Under the pieces are notes generated by a model. It was given only the letters and a program-made list of their open reading frames with translations. It had not been told where the DNA came from and made no database searches. Source: JAZKID01 sp963714065 (lineage in GTDB: Bacteria; Pseudomonadota; Alphaproteobacteria; Rhizobiales; UBA4765). From it: a stretch of 64,000 nucleotides of DNA. This document shows positions 61,339 to 64,000 of this stretch, piece after piece. Where the stretch lies: positions 1,364,001 through 1,428,000 of the forward strand of contig OY970226.1 in NCBI GenBank assembly GCA_963714065.1, written 5' to 3'. A program made the position numbers and the translations under genes. The stretch's first letter is position 1. The number at the start of each line of letters is the position of its first letter.

Positions 61339-62360
61339 GCGGCCATGAGTTTTTGAGCGGCCATCAGCTTTTTGATCGTCTTGATATTGTAATAATTATC
61401 GTCTTCAAGGCTGTCTGGAATTTTTCCGCTCTGAAACGCTTCTATCAAATCGGCAATTGCCTCTTCGATAGAGTGCTGCGGCTTGAAGCCAAGCACGCGT
61501 AGGATTTTGTCGGAATTGATATGATAGGAGCGGTTGTCGTTGCTCGGTTCGGTCGTGATGGCAACTGGCGGTCTTTCAGGAAAACGCTGCTCTACAGTTT
61601 TTTTGACGATCTGCGCAATTTCGGCGATGCTGAGATTTTGCGTCCCCACATTGAAGATCTGATTTTGAATTTTATCTTCAGGCGCATCCAGCAGTAGTTC
61701 CACCGCGGCGCAATAATCCTTCACATGCAGGTTGGGGCGCAGTTGATTGCCGCCGAATACGGTGATTTTGTTTTTTATTACGGCATGATGCGTGAGAATA
61801 TTAACCGACAGATCAAGACGCAGACGCGGCGCATAGCCGCACACAGTTGCGGGCCTGAAAATAACGCCGCAAAATCTATCATCCGTATGTTTTTGCAGCA
61901 GCGGCTCGCATACGCCTTTATATTTATTATAAAGGGTAAGGGGCACCAGCGGGTGATCTTCCGTAACGTTCGGCTTGTCGGAAACTCCGTAGACGGAACT
62001 TGATGATGCATAAATGAACCGTTTTATGCCGGCCTTCTTCGCGGCAACTACCATCGGCTCAAAAGCATCCATATTGATGCTTGTTGAGAGGCTTTCATCC
62101 AGCTCAAAGCTGGCATCGTTGGAAATGCAGGCAAGATTGATCACGGCATCGTGCCCGGCCATCGCGGTGGTAAGAGTGGCCGTATCGCGGATATCTCCTT
62201 TGATCAGGCGCAGACCGGGAGCCAATTTGGGCAGATGGCTGTGTCCGAAAAACAGGGTATCAAATACTGTTACCTGATAGCCTTTGTCGAGCAGGCGAGG
62301 AACCAGAAGCGAGCCGCAATATCCCGCGCCGCCTGTAACAAAGACTTTCCTGAATTTCAT
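61335..62360 (-). CDS. NAD-dependent epimerase/dehydratase
   Basis: A 341-residue extended SDR. It begins KVFVTGGAGYCGSLLVPRLLDKGY; the active site is ASSSSVYGVSDKPNVTEDHPLVPLTLYNKYK, with Ser and YxxxK. The region after (VIFRPATVCGYAPRLRLDLSVNILTHHA) matches nucleotide-sugar epimerases of surface-polysaccharide clusters. The C-terminus ends in a short duplicated tail, KLMAAQKLMAA, which may be a small in-frame duplication. Confidence 0.88.
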   Translation of the reverse strand: MKFRKVFVTGGAGYCGSLLVPRLLDKGYQVTVFDTLFFGHSHLPKLAPGLRLIKGDIRDTATLTTAMAGHDAVINLACISNDASFELDESLSTSINMDAFEPMVVAAKKAGIKRFIYASSSSVYGVSDKPNVTEDHPLVPLTLYNKYKGVCEPLLQKHTDDRFCGVIFRPATVCGYAPRLRLDLSVNILTHHAVIKNKITVFGGNQLRPNLHVKDYCAAVELLLDAPEDKIQNQIFNVGTQNLSIAEIAQIVKKTVEQRFPERPPVAITTEPSNDNRSYHINSDKILRVLGFKPQHSIEEAIADLIEAFQSGKIPDSLEDDNYYNIKTIKKLMAAQKLMAA

Positions 62361-62413
62361 AAATGCACGGCTCCTCGATCCGTGTAAACAGCATACAGCC
62401 TGCCGATGGGCAA

Positions 62414-63163
62414 TTATGCCGCTTTGATGATTTTTTCGGATCCTGTATCCAGCGTGTAGCCGGATTTCACAGCGTCCTTATAGAACATTTGCACGGTTTC
62501 GAGCGAATACTCGTCCAAATCCTTGTCTACGAGCTTGAATTTGTCAATAATTCCGCTGGTGACGGTGATAATATCGCTTCCGCATTTTTCGGCCTCGAAC
62601 ACATTGAGCAGCTCGCGGGTGCTGGCCCATAAAATTTCCGCCTTGGGATGGGATTTGGCAAGCGTCTTGCATTTCTTCATGAGGGGCTTTGGATCAATGC
62701 CGGTATCGGCAATGCGGCCTGCGAACACGGAAATAATGGCAGGCACACTCGGATTCAATACGGCTAAAACCTCAGCTACCTGCTTTGCTGTTGTGATTGC
62801 GGTAATATTCAGCTTTACGCCTTTATTAGATAATTCTTCAATCGCGCGGCCTACAAATTCACCTTTGGTATTGGTAACGGGCAGCTTCACGAAAACATTG
62901 TTCCCCCAGGAGCTGATTGTTTTTGCCTGCGCGATCATCTGATCGATGTCGTCGGCGAAGACCTCAAACGAAACGGATTTGTCTTTGATGTTGGATAAAA
63001 GCTCGCGCGCAAAACCTTCATAATCTTCAACGCCGGCGCTACGCATCAGGCTGGGATTGGTAGTAAAACCTGTGATGAGCGGATCCTTATGCAGAGCCAG
63101 CATTGTGTCATAATCGGCGCCATCGGCGAAAATTTTCACCTTGAGATTCTTAATCCTGCTCAT
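62414..63163 (-). CDS. Transaldolase-family protein
   Basis: A 249-residue transaldolase of the short type. KIFADGADYDTMLALHKDPLITGFTTNPSLMRSAG opens the barrel, and the Schiff-base lysine is in KGVKLNITAITTAKQ; ISVFAGRIADTGIDP and AEILWASTRELLNVFEAE are further signatures. It would move dihydroxyacetone units between sugar phosphates to make sedoheptulose 7-phosphate or related sugars. The ATG at 63163 sits eight bases after ggagg; an ATG at 63178 is also in frame. Confidence 0.9.
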   Translation of the reverse strand: MSRIKNLKVKIFADGADYDTMLALHKDPLITGFTTNPSLMRSAGVEDYEGFARELLSNIKDKSVSFEVFADDIDQMIAQAKTISSWGNNVFVKLPVTNTKGEFVGRAIEELSNKGVKLNITAITTAKQVAEVLAVLNPSVPAIISVFAGRIADTGIDPKPLMKKCKTLAKSHPKAEILWASTRELLNVFEAEKCGSDIITVTSGIIDKFKLVDKDLDEYSLETVQMFYKDAVKSGYTLDTGSEKIIKAA

Positions 63164-63199
63164 GTTACTTTCCTCCATTGGGATTGAATGTATCGGGTA

Positions 63200-63853
63200 T
63201 TACCATTTTGTCTGGTTGATCTGCAGTTGCGGATGCGAGACCAGACAATGCCACACTACGGCCTGAAATGCCTCTGAAACCGGCGTTATCCATTGTCCAT
63301 TGACAATGGGAATGCAAATTGCTGTGTTCGCATGCCGGGCAGTATAACCGTCGTCGCGCCCGACAATGCCAAAGACTTTTGCCCCGACATCTTTCGCAAG
63401 TTTTATGGCTTCAATAATATTGGTGCTGATATTTTTTTCCGCATTGCCGCCCCCGACCGAAAAAATCAACAGCGCATCTTGATCGTTAAAGCGGCTTACC
63501 TTAAGCCAGCCGCTGAAAATACTCGACCAGCCTTCATCATTGGCGCGGGCCGTCAGTTCCGATACGTTATCGGTGGGTGCGTAGGCTTCGATACCGCATA
63601 ATTTTCTGAAATCATTCACGGCATGCCCGGCGTTTCCGGCGCTGCCGCCTACACCCAGTATAAATAGTCTGCCGTTATTTTTTTTTACTTTTACCAATGC
63701 TCTGGCAAGTTCTTCTATTTTTTGCTTGTTAATTTGTTTGCATACTAATTCGGCGGCTGCAAAAAAATCTTCGCAATGAGGGCGGGATTCATTAGCGGGT
63801 ACGCGGTTTGGCGGCAGATCGCCTAATTCTTCGGAAGGTTTAATTAAAGGCAT
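63200..63853 (-). CDS. SIS-domain protein, GmhA-like phosphoheptose isomerase
   Basis: A 217-residue SIS protein. The phosphosugar site is in GRLFILGVGGSAGNAGHAVNDFRKLCGIEAYAPTDN, close to GmhA, and SVGGGNAEKNISTNIIEAIKLAKDVGAKVFGIVGRDDGYTA carries the second SIS signature. GmhA converts sedoheptulose 7-phosphate to a manno-heptose 7-phosphate. It is the first gene seen of the carbohydrate run. A TTG 15 bases upstream is an alternative start, and no strong ribosome-binding site is visible. Confidence 0.85.
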   Translation of the reverse strand: MPLIKPSEELGDLPPNRVPANESRPHCEDFFAAAELVCKQINKQKIEELARALVKVKKNNGRLFILGVGGSAGNAGHAVNDFRKLCGIEAYAPTDNVSELTARANDEGWSSIFSGWLKVSRFNDQDALLIFSVGGGNAEKNISTNIIEAIKLAKDVGAKVFGIVGRDDGYTARHANTAICIPIVNGQWITPVSEAFQAVVWHCLVSHPQLQINQTKW

Positions 63854-63868
63854 CGTACTAAATCCCAA

Positions 63869-64000
63869 GCCGAATATTTAACCGGGTTTGTTGAGTATAG
63901 CCATATGACATGCTTGTCAACAAATGCCTTAAAACAAGCTATTTCAAATAATCGCTTTATGAGTTCTGGCGGCCGAATTATCAATTTGCTCAAAATGAAC
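63869..64000. other. Leader of the carbohydrate run, no gene seen
   Basis: About 130 AT-rich bases upstream of the SIS gene to the window edge. The promoter of the locus may lie here or beyond the edge. No clear hairpin, operator or gene is visible. Confidence 0.4.

Overview
The window looks like chromosome from an alphaproteobacterium. The evidence is the set and order of core genes: hpt next to a CpdR-type response regulator; lptM-lysA-TIGR02302; a HIG1-type small membrane protein, PduO-type adenosyltransferase, etfB, etfA and 3-hydroxybutyryl-CoA dehydrogenase in one run; ccmABCDG; and tesB/ubiH, ftsK, lolA, xthA. I cannot place it below class level. Base composition is fairly GC-rich in the core and visibly more AT-rich in several orphan genes and in the last 16 kb.

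Layout. 1-8.6 kb: zinc-ribbon/DUF3426 fragment, hpt, cpdR, peptide-type binding protein, lysine/cell-envelope genes, TlpA-like protein. 8.7-14.1 kb: a minus-strand electron-transfer/beta-oxidation/cobalamin run. 14.2-19.5 kb: a pocket of poorly known genes (orphans, a dual-specificity-phosphatase-like protein, DUF1223) around a BI-1 membrane protein. 19.5-25.1 kb: acnA and the divergent cytochrome c maturation cluster, including a short ccmD. 25.1-35.8 kb: a frameshifted L,D-transpeptidase gene, an orphan OmpR-type regulator, xthA, lolA, ftsK, tesB, ubiH, an AT-rich HEPN/AbiU2-like gene between two identical-stem palindromes, and a UPF0434/LON/thioredoxin run. 36-47.4 kb: three tRNAs (Gly-GCC, initiator Met-CAU, Ser-GCU), a membrane sulfatase-fold protein, envelope and glycosylation genes, and stress-type membrane proteins. 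47.8-63.9 kb: seventeen minus-strand genes with very short gaps or overlaps, a surface-carbohydrate locus.

How the genes fit together. The carbohydrate locus carries its own transaldolase and split transketolase, a GmhA-like SIS isomerase, a cytidylyltransferase-kinase fusion, a GmhB-like phosphatase and an HddC-like nucleotidyltransferase. With several epimerases, a Gfo/Idh oxidoreductase and methyltransferases, this suggests a self-contained route from central sugar phosphates to a modified, nucleotide-activated heptose or similar sugar (inference).

Most unusual non-coding signal. Two tRNA genes carry partial copies of themselves next to short hairpins. An exact 18-base copy of the 3' end of tRNA-Gly lies 248 bases downstream, across a block of perfect palindromes. 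The 5' end of the initiator tRNA is repeated twice upstream, each copy followed by a hairpin-bearing spacer. Several hairpins here and elsewhere in the window share one architecture: outer stem, a symmetrical purine (GNA/GAA) internal loop, then a short GC inner stem. This looks like a small palindromic element family that targets or rearranges tRNA genes.
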